From Clostridia bacterium (GTDB lineage: Bacteria > Bacillota > Clostridia > Oscillospirales > CAG-272): 47,517 nt of DNA. A model generated the notes under the pieces. It was not told where the DNA came from, searched no databases, and worked only from the letters and a program-made list of their open reading frames with translations. Positions 32,618 through 41,490 of this stretch are shown here, one piece after another. The stretch is taken from NCBI GenBank assembly GCA_017456985.1, contig JAFTIH010000029.1, positions 1 to 47,517 on the forward strand, read 5' to 3'. A program made the translations under genes and the position numbers. The first letter of the stretch is position 1. Each line of letters opens with the position of its first letter.

Positions 32618-33235
32618 TTATTTGTTGGTATCAATGTGCGGAAAATAGGACTTCATATAATCAAGACCCGACGCGACGGTCGTCAGCGTCATCACCGCCA
32701 TACCCACGTAGGAGAGGATATGATAACCAAAGAAGGTAGCAAGCGCCTCGACCGAAAGCAGGGCAAAGATCTCGGCAAGCACGGGCTCGAGGAAGAGGAT
32801 GAGGATGGCAATGATCTGGGACACCGTCTTGCACTTGCCGAAGAAGGAGGCGGCGATCACGACGCCGCTTTTGCCCACCACGACCAAGCGAAGGGAGGTA
32901 ATAGCAAGCTCGCGCAGCATCACGATGGCGGACACCCAGACGAAGATGGGGGCGAGGGCGGGATCCGTCACGAGCAGAGTTACGCACGCGCCGAAGATCA
33001 TAAATTTATCGGCAAGCGGGTCGATGAATTTGCCAAAGTCGGTCACAAGCCCTCTTTTGCGGGCGATCTTGCCGTCAAGAAAATCCGTAAACGCCGCGAC
33101 GCCAAAGAGCGCGGCGGGGAGCATACGCCACAAAACGGAAAGCTCGCGCGTGAAAAGCGCCGCCGCCATAAAGACGGGAACGAGGATCACACGGATGAGA
33201 GAGAGGGTGTTGGGAGTGTTGAGTTTTGTTGCCAT
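32618..33235 (-). CDS. pgsA: CDP-diacylglycerol--glycerol-3-phosphate 3-phosphatidyltransferase
   Basis: 205-aa membrane enzyme making phosphatidylglycerol phosphate. The CDP-alcohol phosphotransferase signature is intact at residues 51-76 (DFLDGKIARKRGLVTDFGKF then IDPLAD). Several membrane segments follow. Last gene of the minus-strand operon that begins with the DUF5685 gene. rimO-pgsA adjacency is common in Bacillota. Confidence 0.95.
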   Translation of the reverse strand: MATKLNTPNTLSLIRVILVPVFMAAALFTRELSVLWRMLPAALFGVAAFTDFLDGKIARKRGLVTDFGKFIDPLADKFMIFGACVTLLVTDPALAPIFVWVSAIVMLRELAITSLRLVVVGKSGVVIAASFFGKCKTVSQIIAILILFLEPVLAEIFALLSVEALATFFGYHILSYVGMAVMTLTTVASGLDYMKSYFPHIDTNK

Positions 33236-33292
33236 AACGGTTCCTTTCTGCGCGTCAAGGAGCGGCGCGCCAGCAATGTGCTTGATGCGGAT

Positions 33293-34627
33293 TTATGCGT
33301 CGGCGTCCTCGGTGAGTACGCCCACAAGGTCGTAATCCAGTGCCTCGGTGATCTTCACGCGCACGAAGGCGCCCTCCTTAACGCGGTGAGGGGCGTGGAA
33401 GAAGATCTTTCCGTCCACGTCGGGGGCGTCTGCCGCTGAGCGTCCCACGTGGATGCCTGCGGGAATGTCAAAGCCCTCGCACAGCACCGTGATGGTGGAG
33501 CCGATCTTGCTTTGTTGCAGCGCGGCGGACACGTCGAGCTGGATCTCCATCAGCGTGTCAAGGCGTCTTGCCTTGACGTCCTCGTCGATCTGGTCAGGAA
33601 GCTCTGCCGCCGCCGTACCCTCCTCGGGAGAGAAGGAGAAGGCGCCGAAGCGGTCAAAGCGCGTTTCCTTGATGAAGGCACACAGCTCCTCGAAATCCTC
33701 CTCGGATTCCCCGGGGAAGCCCACCATCGCGGTGGTGCGGAGCGTGATGCCCGGAACTGCCTCGCGCAAGCGCGCAATGGCAGAGCGGATGGTCGCCCCG
33801 TCGCCGTGGCGGTTCATATCCCGAAGCACGCCGTCTGCGATGTGCTGAACGGGAATATCCATATATTTGACCAAGCGGTCGTTGCGCTTTAGCTCTTCGA
33901 CCAGCTCGTCGGTGATCTTGTCGGGATAGCAATAAAGAAGGCGGATCCACGGGATGCTCGTGTTTTCCGTGATGGCGCGCACGAGCGCGGCAAGACGGTA
34001 CTCGCCGTAAAGGTCAAGTCCGTAGCGCGTGGTGTCCTGCGCGATGAGGTTGAGCTCCTTGACGCCAAGCGCCTCGAGGTCCTGCGCTTCCTTGACGATG
34101 TCCTCGATAGGACGGGAACGAAGACGCCCGCGAATGAGCGGGATCGCGCAATAGGTGCAGCGGTTGTCGCATCCCTCGGCAATCTTTAAGTAAGCGGTAT
34201 ATTCGGGCGTGGTAAGCACGCGGTCGCCGCCAAGAGGGGAAGCTTCCTTGTCGCGGAAGGAGGTGTATTTTTCTCCGCGCAGGACCGCCTCGACCGCCTC
34301 GGGAATATCCTCGAGCGAGCCGACGCCGAGCAGGGCGTCCACCTCGGGCAGCTCTTCAAAGATCTGCTCGCGATAGCGCTCTACAAGGCATCCCGTGCAG
34401 ATGAGGGCGCGGAGCGTGCCGCTCTCCTTTAAGGATGCCAAATCAATGATATTCTCAATGCTCTCCGCTTTTGCCGACTCGATAAAGCCACAGGTGTTGA
34501 GCACGATGACCTCTGCCTCCTCGGCGTCGGGCGTAATCTCGTACCCCGCGGCGTTCAGCTTATAGAGCATGACCTCGGTGTCCGTGAGGTTTTTGGAGCA
34601 ACCGAGAGAAACAAATCCGATCTTCAT
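33293..34627 (-). CDS. rimO: Ribosomal protein uS12 methylthiotransferase RimO
   Basis: Radical-SAM enzyme that methylthiolates an aspartate of ribosomal protein S12. The 444-aa chain has the N-terminal UPF0004 domain with cluster cysteines 10, 46 and 80, the radical-SAM CxxxCxxC at Cys153/157/160 (EGCDNRCTYC), and a C-terminal TRAM domain. The opening MKIGFVSLGCSKN and the motif IPLIRGRLRSRPIEDI distinguish it from MiaB. Starts 7 bp after the upstream membrane protein gene. Confidence 0.96.
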   Translation of the reverse strand: MKIGFVSLGCSKNLTDTEVMLYKLNAAGYEITPDAEEAEVIVLNTCGFIESAKAESIENIIDLASLKESGTLRALICTGCLVERYREQIFEELPEVDALLGVGSLEDIPEAVEAVLRGEKYTSFRDKEASPLGGDRVLTTPEYTAYLKIAEGCDNRCTYCAIPLIRGRLRSRPIEDIVKEAQDLEALGVKELNLIAQDTTRYGLDLYGEYRLAALVRAITENTSIPWIRLLYCYPDKITDELVEELKRNDRLVKYMDIPVQHIADGVLRDMNRHGDGATIRSAIARLREAVPGITLRTTAMVGFPGESEEDFEELCAFIKETRFDRFGAFSFSPEEGTAAAELPDQIDEDVKARRLDTLMEIQLDVSAALQQSKIGSTITVLCEGFDIPAGIHVGRSAADAPDVDGKIFFHAPHRVKEGAFVRVKITEALDYDLVGVLTEDADA

Positions 34628-34634
34628 ACGTTAC

Positions 34635-35153
34635 CTACTTCAAAAGATGTGCGATGCGTGCGCGCAAGCGCAAGCTGTAAAAAACGATCAGGCGCGAGAG
34701 GGCGATATCAAACAGCACGAAGACTACCACGCCCGCAAGCAGAAAAACGGGGAGCATCCATCCCGTAAGGACGGTATCCTCCAAGCGAAAGACGAATATC
34801 GCGAGAAGGACGTAGGCGGCGAGCACCGCCGCGCAGACGAGGAGCTTTAACAGCCATTCCAAAATGCGGGGAAGCCGCTCAAGGAGCGCCTTTAACAAGG
34901 GATAAAGTCCGAAGAGCGCGAAGAAGAGCCCCGCACCGCCCGAGGGGTAGATGAGGAGCGAGAGGGCGCTCGTTGCGCCCCAATAGATCACGGGGTACGC
35001 GCCCCCCACCTCAAGGCGTAAAAATACGACGAAGCAGCAAGCGATCCCCGCCGCCGAAAGGTCGAGCACGCGCGAAAGGGTGCCGAGTAAAAGAAGGACC
35101 ACCGAGAGTGCCGAGAAGAGCGCCGTCAGCGTGATTTTTTTTGTGCGTCTCAT
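34635..35153 (-). CDS. Integral membrane protein, ECF S-component-like
   Basis: 172 aa with five to six hydrophobic segments. The N-terminus (KKITLTALFSALSVVLLLLGTL) and overall size resemble ECF-transporter substrate-binding subunits and related small membrane proteins of unknown function. Located between the dnaJ-like gene (1-bp gap) and rimO (7-bp gap), so co-translated. Substrate or role cannot be inferred. Confidence 0.6.
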   Translation of the reverse strand: MRRTKKITLTALFSALSVVLLLLGTLSRVLDLSAAGIACCFVVFLRLEVGGAYPVIYWGATSALSLLIYPSGGAGLFFALFGLYPLLKALLERLPRILEWLLKLLVCAAVLAAYVLLAIFVFRLEDTVLTGWMLPVFLLAGVVVFVLFDIALSRLIVFYSLRLRARIAHLLK

Positions 35154-35154
35154 C

Positions 35155-35757
35155 TTAACAGCAGGGAATCAGGTCGCCGCCCATGCACTCACAGCAGCAA
35201 TCAAGGCAGATGAGGTTGGTGCAGACGTCGCATCCGTCGCAGCCGCGCTGGGGCTGGTTGGAATAGCTGCCGTAATAGTTGCGTCCGTAGCCCGCCGCGT
35301 TTTGATTGAACATTTGCTTTGCCTGCTGGTACTCCACGTTTGAGGGGTCCATCGAGCAAGCGATCTCAAGCTCGCGCATCGCGTCGTTGACAAAGCCACG
35401 ATGCATCAGAACGAGGGATTCTAAGAAATGCCAGTCGGCGGTGCGCTCCTCGACGGGAATGCGGGCAAGCGCCGCCTCCGCCTCGCGCATACGGCGCGCG
35501 TTGATCATATTGCGGATGTCGGCATAGCTTGCCGCCGCACCCGTGCCGCCGCCACGCTTGCCCGTCTTGCGCTCGCGCATGATCTGCTCGTACGCTTCGT
35601 TGACCTCTTGCATCTTTTCGTTGGCAAGCTCGGCAGAGGTGGCGTCCCCTGCGAAATTGTCGGGATGGTATTTGCGTGCCAAGGCGCGGTATGCGTTCTT
35701 GACCTCGGTATCGGTGGCATCGGGGGAGATGCCGAGAACCTTGTAGGGGTTGTTCAT
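35155..35757 (-). CDS. J-domain protein with Cys-rich C-terminus
   Basis: 200 aa. Residues 2-65 are a J domain with the HPD motif at 31-33 ([11 protein letters not shown]), which would stimulate DnaK ATPase. A Gly-rich linker and a short TPR-like helical segment ([29 protein letters not shown]) follow. The last 30 residues contain nine cysteines ([20 protein letters not shown]) ending in CC, which could bind metal or be palmitoylation-like clusters; the role is unknown. Its start codon overlaps the stop of the DUF5685 gene (ATGA). It is not the canonical DnaJ, lacking the zinc-finger CxxCxGxG repeats. Confidence 0.85.
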   Translation of the reverse strand: MNNPYKVLGISPDATDTEVKNAYRALARKYHPDNFAGDATSAELANEKMQEVNEAYEQIMRERKTGKRGGGTGAAASYADIRNMINARRMREAEAALARIPVEERTADWHFLESLVLMHRGFVNDAMRELEIACSMDPSNVEYQQAKQMFNQNAAGYGRNYYGSYSNQPQRGCDGCDVCTNLICLDCCCECMGGDLIPCC

Positions 35758-36644
35758 TTGTGTTCCTCCGGGGTGGGATGCACCCTTTTGTATTTTTTTT
35801 GCTTGGGCTTTCCGAGTAGCTCCACACGGTCGGCAAGCCCGAGGTAGACGGTATTCTTAATGATATTCTCAAGCGCCGTATCCGTGCCGAAGGGGAGCCG
35901 CTCGACTGCCTCTGCTAGGTTTGCCAGGGTCAGGCGAAGTGCGGTCTTGACCTCGTCGGGGGCGCCGCCCGCAAAGGCTTCGGGGGGATAGGTCAGCACG
36001 TAGGGGTTATAGCTTCCGCTCTTTTTGTCCGCGTGATAATCGTCCGCCGCGTCTGCCGCGTAGATGAACACGCCAAGCTCGTAGCCCACCTTATAAAAAA
36101 CGTCGTACGCCTCGCCTTCAAGTCCCTCACCGAAGACTAACCCGAGTAAATCGCCGAAGAGTGCGGCGGGGGCGTCGATCGAGGGGATGCGCTCTTCCTC
36201 CAATGCGGAAAGCTCGGCAAGAGCACGGTGGGTCTGCTCCAAAAGGAAGTTTAATTTCGCACGGCGCGCGGCGCGGCGAAAGAGGGGTAAAAGCAGTCGG
36301 GCGCGCAGGCGGTGGGAGCCGCGGTCCTTTTTGTCGTCCTCGCATTTTTCGTACAGAAGCACTGCCGACGCGCGTGCGGCGTAGGAGAGCGCCTCGTTGT
36401 CAAAAAGGCAGCTCCGCGAGCGGCAGGGGTGGGCAATACAGCGACAGCGCTTGACCGTACAGCGGCGGTCTGTCGTCAGCATACGGCAGACGGCAAGAAA
36501 GACGATGTCGTACGAGAGCGCGAAGGAGGTGAAGAAGCCCGTTTCCTTTTGCATACGGCGGCAGACACCGCAATACGCGGCACGGTAAAACTCGTATTCC
36601 TTGACGAGAAGATCGGTGTGCCTTGGCTTGACGTATCCGAACAT
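35754..36644 (-). CDS. DUF5685 family protein
   Basis: 296 aa, starting [31 protein letters not shown], the hallmark opening of this family. A second Cys-rich segment ([13 protein letters not shown], residues ~80) suggests metal binding together with CGVC. The C-terminal half ([28 protein letters not shown]) is helical with a conserved Asp-rich DAADDYxxD motif reminiscent of prenyltransferase-fold aspartates. Start at 36644 follows AAAGGAG. Translationally coupled to the J-domain gene; a joint role is inferred only from this overlap. Function unknown. Confidence 0.8.
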   Translation of the reverse strand: MFGYVKPRHTDLLVKEYEFYRAAYCGVCRRMQKETGFFTSFALSYDIVFLAVCRMLTTDRRCTVKRCRCIAHPCRSRSCLFDNEALSYAARASAVLLYEKCEDDKKDRGSHRLRARLLLPLFRRAARRAKLNFLLEQTHRALAELSALEEERIPSIDAPAALFGDLLGLVFGEGLEGEAYDVFYKVGYELGVFIYAADAADDYHADKKSGSYNPYVLTYPPEAFAGGAPDEVKTALRLTLANLAEAVERLPFGTDTALENIIKNTVYLGLADRVELLGKPKQKKYKRVHPTPEEHK

Positions 36645-36698
36645 ACGCGCTCCTTTCGCGGGGTGCTCCCTTGCCATATAAAAATTGCTTTACATTAT

Positions 36699-36727
36699 AT
36701 TGTAACATACTTTCGTGAAGAAATCAA
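36699..36727 (-). promoter_or_regulatory. Sigma-A promoter of the DUF5685-dnaJ-like-rimO-pgsA operon
   Basis: Minus strand TTGATT (36722-36727), 17-bp spacer, TACAAT (36699-36704). Confidence 0.8.
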
Positions 36728-36828
36728 GGAAAGTGCGAGGAAAAATGAAAAAAGTTGTGCGAAAAGACGGTTTGGGGGAGGAGCACGCCCGCTTTCGCGC
36801 TTGGAAAATAATTTTCCGCATAAACTGC

Positions 36829-36857
36829 TTGATTTTGCACGGCTTTTGTGATAGAAT
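36829..36857 (+). promoter_or_regulatory. Sigma-A promoter of the GNAT-rimI-tsaD-rex-dnaD-dnaC operon
   Basis: TTGATT (36829-36834), 17-bp spacer, TAGAAT (36852-36857). No other clear promoter is seen before the terminator at 43542. Confidence 0.75.
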
Positions 36858-36935
36858 GGTATAAAGGGCTTCTATCGCCGCGTGTCGTAGCATCCGCTTT
36901 TCTTGCGGATAGGCTAACCGAAAGGAGATGACGAT

Positions 36936-38099
36936 ATGACACGAACGCAAGGGAATGCAGTCGCGTCGGCGCTCACCGTCAAGGAAGTCAAGAGCGCGCT
37001 TGACCGCCGCGCATTCGTGCGCTTTCCCTCTGATCTATATAAGGATAATCCCTATTACGTACCCCCGTTTTATGCGGACGAGCTTGCGGATATGGACCCG
37101 AGGAAAAACCCCGCGTTCTCGTATGCGGACGCAAAGTATTTTCTCGCTTTTCGTGAGGGGAAGATCGTCGGTAGGATCGGTGCGATCTTCAGCCGCCGTG
37201 CCAACGAGCGCTGGGGGCGCCGCCGTATGCGCTTTACGCAGGTGGATTTTATCGACGATTACGCCGTTTCCGAGGCGCTCTTCGGCGCCGTTGAGGCGTA
37301 TGCGCGCGAGATGGGGTGTGAGGCGGTCCACGGACCGCTCGGCTTCACCGACCTTGACCGCGAGGGAATGCTCGTGGAGGGGTTCGAGGAAAAGGGACTG
37401 TTTTTTACTTACTATAACGCGCCGTACTACAAGGAGCACCTAGAGAGGCTGGGCTATACGAAGGACGTTGACTGGATCGAGCTTCAGGTCTTTCGTCCCG
37501 ACGACCCCGAGGGGCGCGCGGGCAAGCTGCTTGCCCGTCTTTCCGAGCGCGCGCTCAAGCGCCATGGCTTTCACGTGGTAAAAGTGAAGCACAACCGCGA
37601 GTTCGCGCCCTACATCGAAAAGGCGTTTTCGCTCGTCAATACCGCCTATCATGACCTATACGGCGTGGTGGCACTGGACGAGGCGCAGATCCGCCGCTAT
37701 GCGAAGAAGTTCGTTCCCCTGATCGATCCCGATCTCGCTTGTCTTGTAGAGGACGAGCAGGGACAGCTCGTCGCCTTCGGCGCCTCCGTGCGCTCGCTCT
37801 CGGACGCCTTCCGAAAAACGGACGGCAAGCTCTTTCCGTTTGGGTGGATCCCCACCCTTCACGCCCTTTCGCACGGCGGACAGATCAATTTGCTTCTTAT
37901 CGCGGTGGAGCCCCGCTATCAGGGTACGGGCGTGAACGCCGTGATCATCCATCATATTTTCAGTAACGCCTGGCGCGTGGGTATCTTTTCTGCCGAAACG
38001 GGGCCGCAGCTTGAAACCAACGCGAGCGTGGTGGATCAGTGGAAGATCTTTGAAAGCCGACAGCATAAGCGCCGCCGTTGCTTTACAAAAGACTTATAA
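36936..38099 (+). CDS. GNAT-fold protein (YghO-like), function unknown
   Basis: 387 aa. The start FVRFPSDLYKDNPYYVPPFYADEL and the central block GPLGFTDLDREGMLVEGFEE and TYYNAPYYKEHLERLGYTKDVDW define a large GNAT-like family found in many bacteria, akin to E. coli YghO. The C-terminal half (LLLIAVEPRYQGTGVNAVIIHHIF) carries the acetyl-CoA-binding Q/RxxGxG-type motif. Substrate is unknown. First gene of a long plus-strand operon. GAAAGGAG lies upstream of the ATG. Confidence 0.75.
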   Translation: MTRTQGNAVASALTVKEVKSALDRRAFVRFPSDLYKDNPYYVPPFYADELADMDPRKNPAFSYADAKYFLAFREGKIVGRIGAIFSRRANERWGRRRMRFTQVDFIDDYAVSEALFGAVEAYAREMGCEAVHGPLGFTDLDREGMLVEGFEEKGLFFTYYNAPYYKEHLERLGYTKDVDWIELQVFRPDDPEGRAGKLLARLSERALKRHGFHVVKVKHNREFAPYIEKAFSLVNTAYHDLYGVVALDEAQIRRYAKKFVPLIDPDLACLVEDEQGQLVAFGASVRSLSDAFRKTDGKLFPFGWIPTLHALSHGGQINLLLIAVEPRYQGTGVNAVIIHHIFSNAWRVGIFSAETGPQLETNASVVDQWKIFESRQHKRRRCFTKDL

Positions 38100-38116
38100 T
38101 GTAAACAAAAGTTTGC
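38099..38116. promoter_or_regulatory. AAAC-N4-GTTT motif, copy 4 (upstream of rimI)
   Basis: ATGTAAACAAAAGTTTGC, starting at the stop codon of the GNAT gene and 17-34 bp before rimI. Confidence 0.3.
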
Positions 38117-38132
38117 TTTTTGGGGGATGCGT

Positions 38133-38570
38133 ATGGTTCGCAAGGGAACAAAAGAAGACGTGCGTGCCGTATGCACCTTGGAAAAGACGGTCTTTTCCGA
38201 CCCGTGGCGGGAGGATGACGTTCTTCGCCACGTAACGGAGGGACACCTCGTTTTATACGTTTATGAAGAAAACGGGGATATCGTCGGCTACCTTCTTGGT
38301 GCCGTTATCCCGCCCGAGGGGGAGCTATACCGCGTTGCGGTCGCGCCCGATGCACGGGGACGGGGAATGGGTGAGGCGCTTTGCCGCGCCTTCCTTGCCG
38401 ATTCAGAGGTCTGCTTCTTAGAGGTGCGCAAATCCAACGCCGCCGCAAGACGGCTTTACGAAAAGCTGGGCTTTCTTTTAACGGGAGAGCGCCGTGGCTA
38501 TTATCGGGACCCGAAAGAGGACGCTTGCTTATATCGAAGAGAGGAAACATATGAAGATCATCGGCTTTGA
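38133..38570 (+). CDS. rimI: Ribosomal-protein-S18-alanine N-acetyltransferase
   Basis: 145-aa GNAT acetyltransferase of the RimI family. ELYRVAVAPDARGRGMGEALCRAFL holds the acetyl-CoA motif RGRGMG, followed by the RimI-typical FLEVRKSNAAARRLYEKLGFLLTGERRGYY. It overlaps the tsaD start by 20 bp, a standard RimI/TsaD pairing. The ATG at 38133 lies 6 nt after GGGGG and is preferred over one two codons earlier. Confidence 0.9.
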   Translation: MVRKGTKEDVRAVCTLEKTVFSDPWREDDVLRHVTEGHLVLYVYEENGDIVGYLLGAVIPPEGELYRVAVAPDARGRGMGEALCRAFLADSEVCFLEVRKSNAAARRLYEKLGFLLTGERRGYYRDPKEDACLYRREETYEDHRL

Positions 38571-39630
38571 AAGCTCTTGTGACGAGACTGCCGTTTCGGT
38601 GCTCGAAGCGGACGCTGACGGAAAATTACATATTTTATCGAACGCCGTCGCGTCGCAGGTCGAAACGCATCGCTTGTATGGCGGCGTGGTCCCCGAGATC
38701 GCGGGACGCGCGCATATCGAGGCGATCAGCGCCCTCACGCGTGAGGCGCTTTCGTGCGCTTCCACCGCGCCGAGTGAGCTTGCGGCGGTGGCGGTGACCT
38801 CGCACCCCGGGCTGATCGGTGCGCTTCTCGTTGCGCTTGGGTTTGCCAAGTCCTTTGCCGCGCAAAACGACCTTCCGCTCGTTTCGGTGGACCATATCAA
38901 GGGTCACGTGGCGGCGTCCTATCTGATGGATACGCCCCCCAAGCCCCCCTTCGTGGCGCTCGTGGTTTCGGGCGGGCATACCTCGCTGTATTTCGTGGAG
39001 GATCACACCACCTTCCGCCGCATCGGTGAGAGCCGCGACGACGCCATCGGCGAAGCGTTTGACAAGGTGGGACGCATCGTGGGTCTTCCTTATCCTGCGG
39101 GCGCCGCCTTTGACCGCCTTGCCAAGGACGGCTTCGTGCGAGCGACGGGCAAGGAAGAGGGCTATTTTGCGGCATTCCCTAAGTGCGAAACCTATAAAAA
39201 TCCTTACTATAAATTTCCCAGCGCGGCGCTTGCGGACGGCTCGCTCGATTTCTCCTTTTCGGGGATGAAAACGGCGGCGATCAATCTTTTGCACCGCTTT
39301 GAGCAGACGGGGACCCCGCTTGAAGGGGATCTCTTTGCCGCTGCCTACACCTACGCCGCCGTGACGTCGGTCCTTAAGAAGGTGGATGCGGCACTTTCGC
39401 GCTATGAGGGCGCCTCGCTCGTCGTGGCGGGCGGCGTTGCCGCAAACTCGCATCTGCGCGGCGCGCTTTCGGCACTTTGCGCGAAGAAAAAGCGCGAGAT
39501 CTTCTTGCCCCCCCTCTCTCTTTGCGGGGACAACGGTGCGATGATCGCGGCGCAGGGGTATTATGAATTTTTAGCGGGAAACGTCGCGGACTCGACGCTC
39601 AATGCGTGCGCCGCCGACGATATTCCCTGA
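38551..39630 (+). CDS. tsaD: tRNA threonylcarbamoyladenosine synthase subunit TsaD
   Basis: 359-aa catalytic subunit forming t6A37 in ANN-decoding tRNAs. It begins MKIIGFESSCDETAV and carries the iron/zinc ligands His115 and His119 (SVDHIKGHVAAS), the ASKH-type VVSGGHTSL, FDKVGRIVGLPYP, SFSGMKTAA and LCGDNGAMIA. The start at 38551 follows GAGGAAA; the in-frame upstream extension is part of rimI. tsaB and tsaE are not in this window. Confidence 0.96.
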   Translation: MKIIGFESSCDETAVSVLEADADGKLHILSNAVASQVETHRLYGGVVPEIAGRAHIEAISALTREALSCASTAPSELAAVAVTSHPGLIGALLVALGFAKSFAAQNDLPLVSVDHIKGHVAASYLMDTPPKPPFVALVVSGGHTSLYFVEDHTTFRRIGESRDDAIGEAFDKVGRIVGLPYPAGAAFDRLAKDGFVRATGKEEGYFAAFPKCETYKNPYYKFPSAALADGSLDFSFSGMKTAAINLLHRFEQTGTPLEGDLFAAAYTYAAVTSVLKKVDAALSRYEGASLVVAGGVAANSHLRGALSALCAKKKREIFLPPLSLCGDNGAMIAAQGYYEFLAGNVADSTLNACAADDIP

Positions 39631-39702
39631 CGCAAAAGGACAAACGGAAAACCGCCCCGCCCGACGGGCGCACGGCGGATATGACAAAAGGAAAAAGACA
39701 CT

Positions 39703-40389
39703 ATGGCAGAGCAAAAAAGAAAGTTTCATCGCCGCCCCAAGAGCGTAGAGGAGCGCGGTGCCGTTTCGGCGGCGGTCGTGCGCCGCTTGCCGCGCTATCA
39801 CCGCTTTCTCGGTGAGCTTTTGCGCGGCGGAACGCTTCGCATCTCCTCGGCAAAGCTGTCCGACCTTATGGGGGTGACGGCGTCGCAGATCCGTCAGGAC
39901 CTTAACTGCTTCGGCGGCTTCGGTCAGCAGGGGTACGGCTATAACGTGCGTTACCTTTATGAGCAGATCGGCGCGCTTCTGGGCGTAGATGAGGGCTACC
40001 GTGCCGTGATCGTGGGCGCGGGCAACCTTGGCAGGGCGCTCGTTTCAAGTCATATGTTTGAGCGCCGCGGCGTTTCGCGTATGGCGATGTTTGATATCGA
40101 CCCCGCCGTGATCGGCAAGCGCTTTGGCGGGATCCCCGTTCTTCCGATGACGGCGTTCTCAAATTACGTGAAGGAAAACGCGATCGACCTTGCCGTTCTG
40201 ACCGTTTCCAAGGAAGCGGCACTCACCGTAGCGCAAGAGATCGCCGCCGCAGGCGTGCGCGGCATTCTCAATTTCTCGGGACAGGAGCTTTCCTTGCCCG
40301 AGGACGCCGTCGTGGTAGAGAATATCCATATGGGCGACTCACTGATGATGCTCTGCTACAATATGAAGGAAAAGAGGGAAGGGCAGTGA
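39703..40389 (+). CDS. rex: Redox-sensing transcriptional repressor Rex
   Basis: 228-aa NADH/NAD+-sensing repressor of fermentation and respiration genes. N-terminal winged helix (LPRYHRFLGELLRGGTLRISS, MGVTASQIRQDLNCFGGFGQQGYGYNV) and Rossmann domain with VGAGNLGRALV. Start follows AAAAGGAAAAAG. Its stop overlaps the GTG start of the DnaD-domain gene. No obvious TTGTTAA-type Rex operator was found nearby. Confidence 0.95.
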   Translation: MAEQKRKFHRRPKSVEERGAVSAAVVRRLPRYHRFLGELLRGGTLRISSAKLSDLMGVTASQIRQDLNCFGGFGQQGYGYNVRYLYEQIGALLGVDEGYRAVIVGAGNLGRALVSSHMFERRGVSRMAMFDIDPAVIGKRFGGIPVLPMTAFSNYVKENAIDLAVLTVSKEAALTVAQEIAAAGVRGILNFSGQELSLPEDAVVVENIHMGDSLMMLCYNMKEKREGQ

Positions 40390-41414
40390 CGCGATACGTA
40401 AAGACGGCAAAGGACCCCCGTTCTCTTGACGCCTTTTTTGAGGCGTCGGCGGAGGAGCTTCGCGTGCTTTGGCTCTTTTTTGACGCGGCGGAGCCGCTTT
40501 GCGCAGAGGACATTTTGACGGGGGCGCGCCTTTCGTCCCTCGGAGAAGCAAAGGATGCGATCTCCTTTTGGCGGGGTGCGGGACTTCTTCGTGCCGCCAA
40601 GAAGCGCGAGAGCGCGGACGCGCAAGAGAGCGCGGAAAAGGAGGGCGTGACGGCGCCCCCCGCCGCAAAGAAAGCCCCCGTCCGTGCGGCGGAGGAGCTG
40701 CCGAATTATTCGGGCGCGGAGCTTTCGGGGATGATCGACGGCGAAAACCTCGCCTCCTTTATCGAGGCGTGCCAGCAGATCTACGGCAAGGTCTTATCCA
40801 CCACGGACATCAATATTTTGGTGGGGCTTCGCGAGGAATTGCACCTTGATTTAGAATATATTTGTATGCTCGTTTCTTATTGCGCGGGACGCAAGACGGC
40901 GAGTGACGCGCCCAAGAAGCCGATGCGCTACGTGGAGAAAATGGCGTTTGCGCTGTACGAAAAGGGCGTGACGGACGCGCGCGCACTCGAGGAGGAGCTT
41001 AGCCGCCGCATCCGTGCAAAGACGCGCGAGGGCAAACTTCGTAAGCTTTTTGGCATCGGGGAGCGCGCGCTTTCCACCGAGGAAGAGGCGGCGTTCGTGC
41101 GCTGGTGTGAGGAGTTCCACTACGACGACGAGGTGATCGGTCTTGCGTACGACTTAACGGTGGCGGCGACCCAAAAGGCGCCCGTCAAGTATGCGGATAA
41201 GATCCTTACGCGCTGGAACGAGGCGGGCTGTAAGACGGTGGCGGATGCCGAGGCGTTCGTTGCCCGCGAGCGCAGTGAGAAGAACAAGGGTGCGACCCGC
41301 CCCAAGAGCGAGAAGGAAAAAGAGAAGGACGGTATGCGCTCCTTTGACGTGGACGATTTCTTTGCCCGCGCGCTTGACCGCAGCTACGGCGGCACTGACG
41401 GCGGCGACAAATAA
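40386..41414 (+). CDS. DnaD-domain replication initiation protein
   Basis: 342 aa, start GTG within GTGA overlapping the rex stop. An N-terminal winged-helix-like part is followed by an Ala/Glu-rich linker (residues ~75-105) and two DnaD (DnaB_2) domains: LASFIEACQQIYGKVLSTTDINILVGLREELHLDLEYICMLV, and AAFVRWCEEFHYDDEVIGLAYDLTV. The second ends with the conserved APVKYADKILTRWNEAG motif. Immediately upstream of the DnaC-like ATPase, as in primosome gene pairs of Bacillota; it likely helps load the replicative helicase. Confidence 0.9.
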   Translation: MTRYVKTAKDPRSLDAFFEASAEELRVLWLFFDAAEPLCAEDILTGARLSSLGEAKDAISFWRGAGLLRAAKKRESADAQESAEKEGVTAPPAAKKAPVRAAEELPNYSGAELSGMIDGENLASFIEACQQIYGKVLSTTDINILVGLREELHLDLEYICMLVSYCAGRKTASDAPKKPMRYVEKMAFALYEKGVTDARALEEELSRRIRAKTREGKLRKLFGIGERALSTEEEAAFVRWCEEFHYDDEVIGLAYDLTVAATQKAPVKYADKILTRWNEAGCKTVADAEAFVARERSEKNKGATRPKSEKEKEKDGMRSFDVDDFFARALDRSYGGTDGGDK

Positions 41415-41490
41415 AAGAGCGCGGCACCCTTTGCGTGCGCTCGGACAATAAAAACACCCACCCCCTTGCGGGATGGGAAAGCGAGGACTT

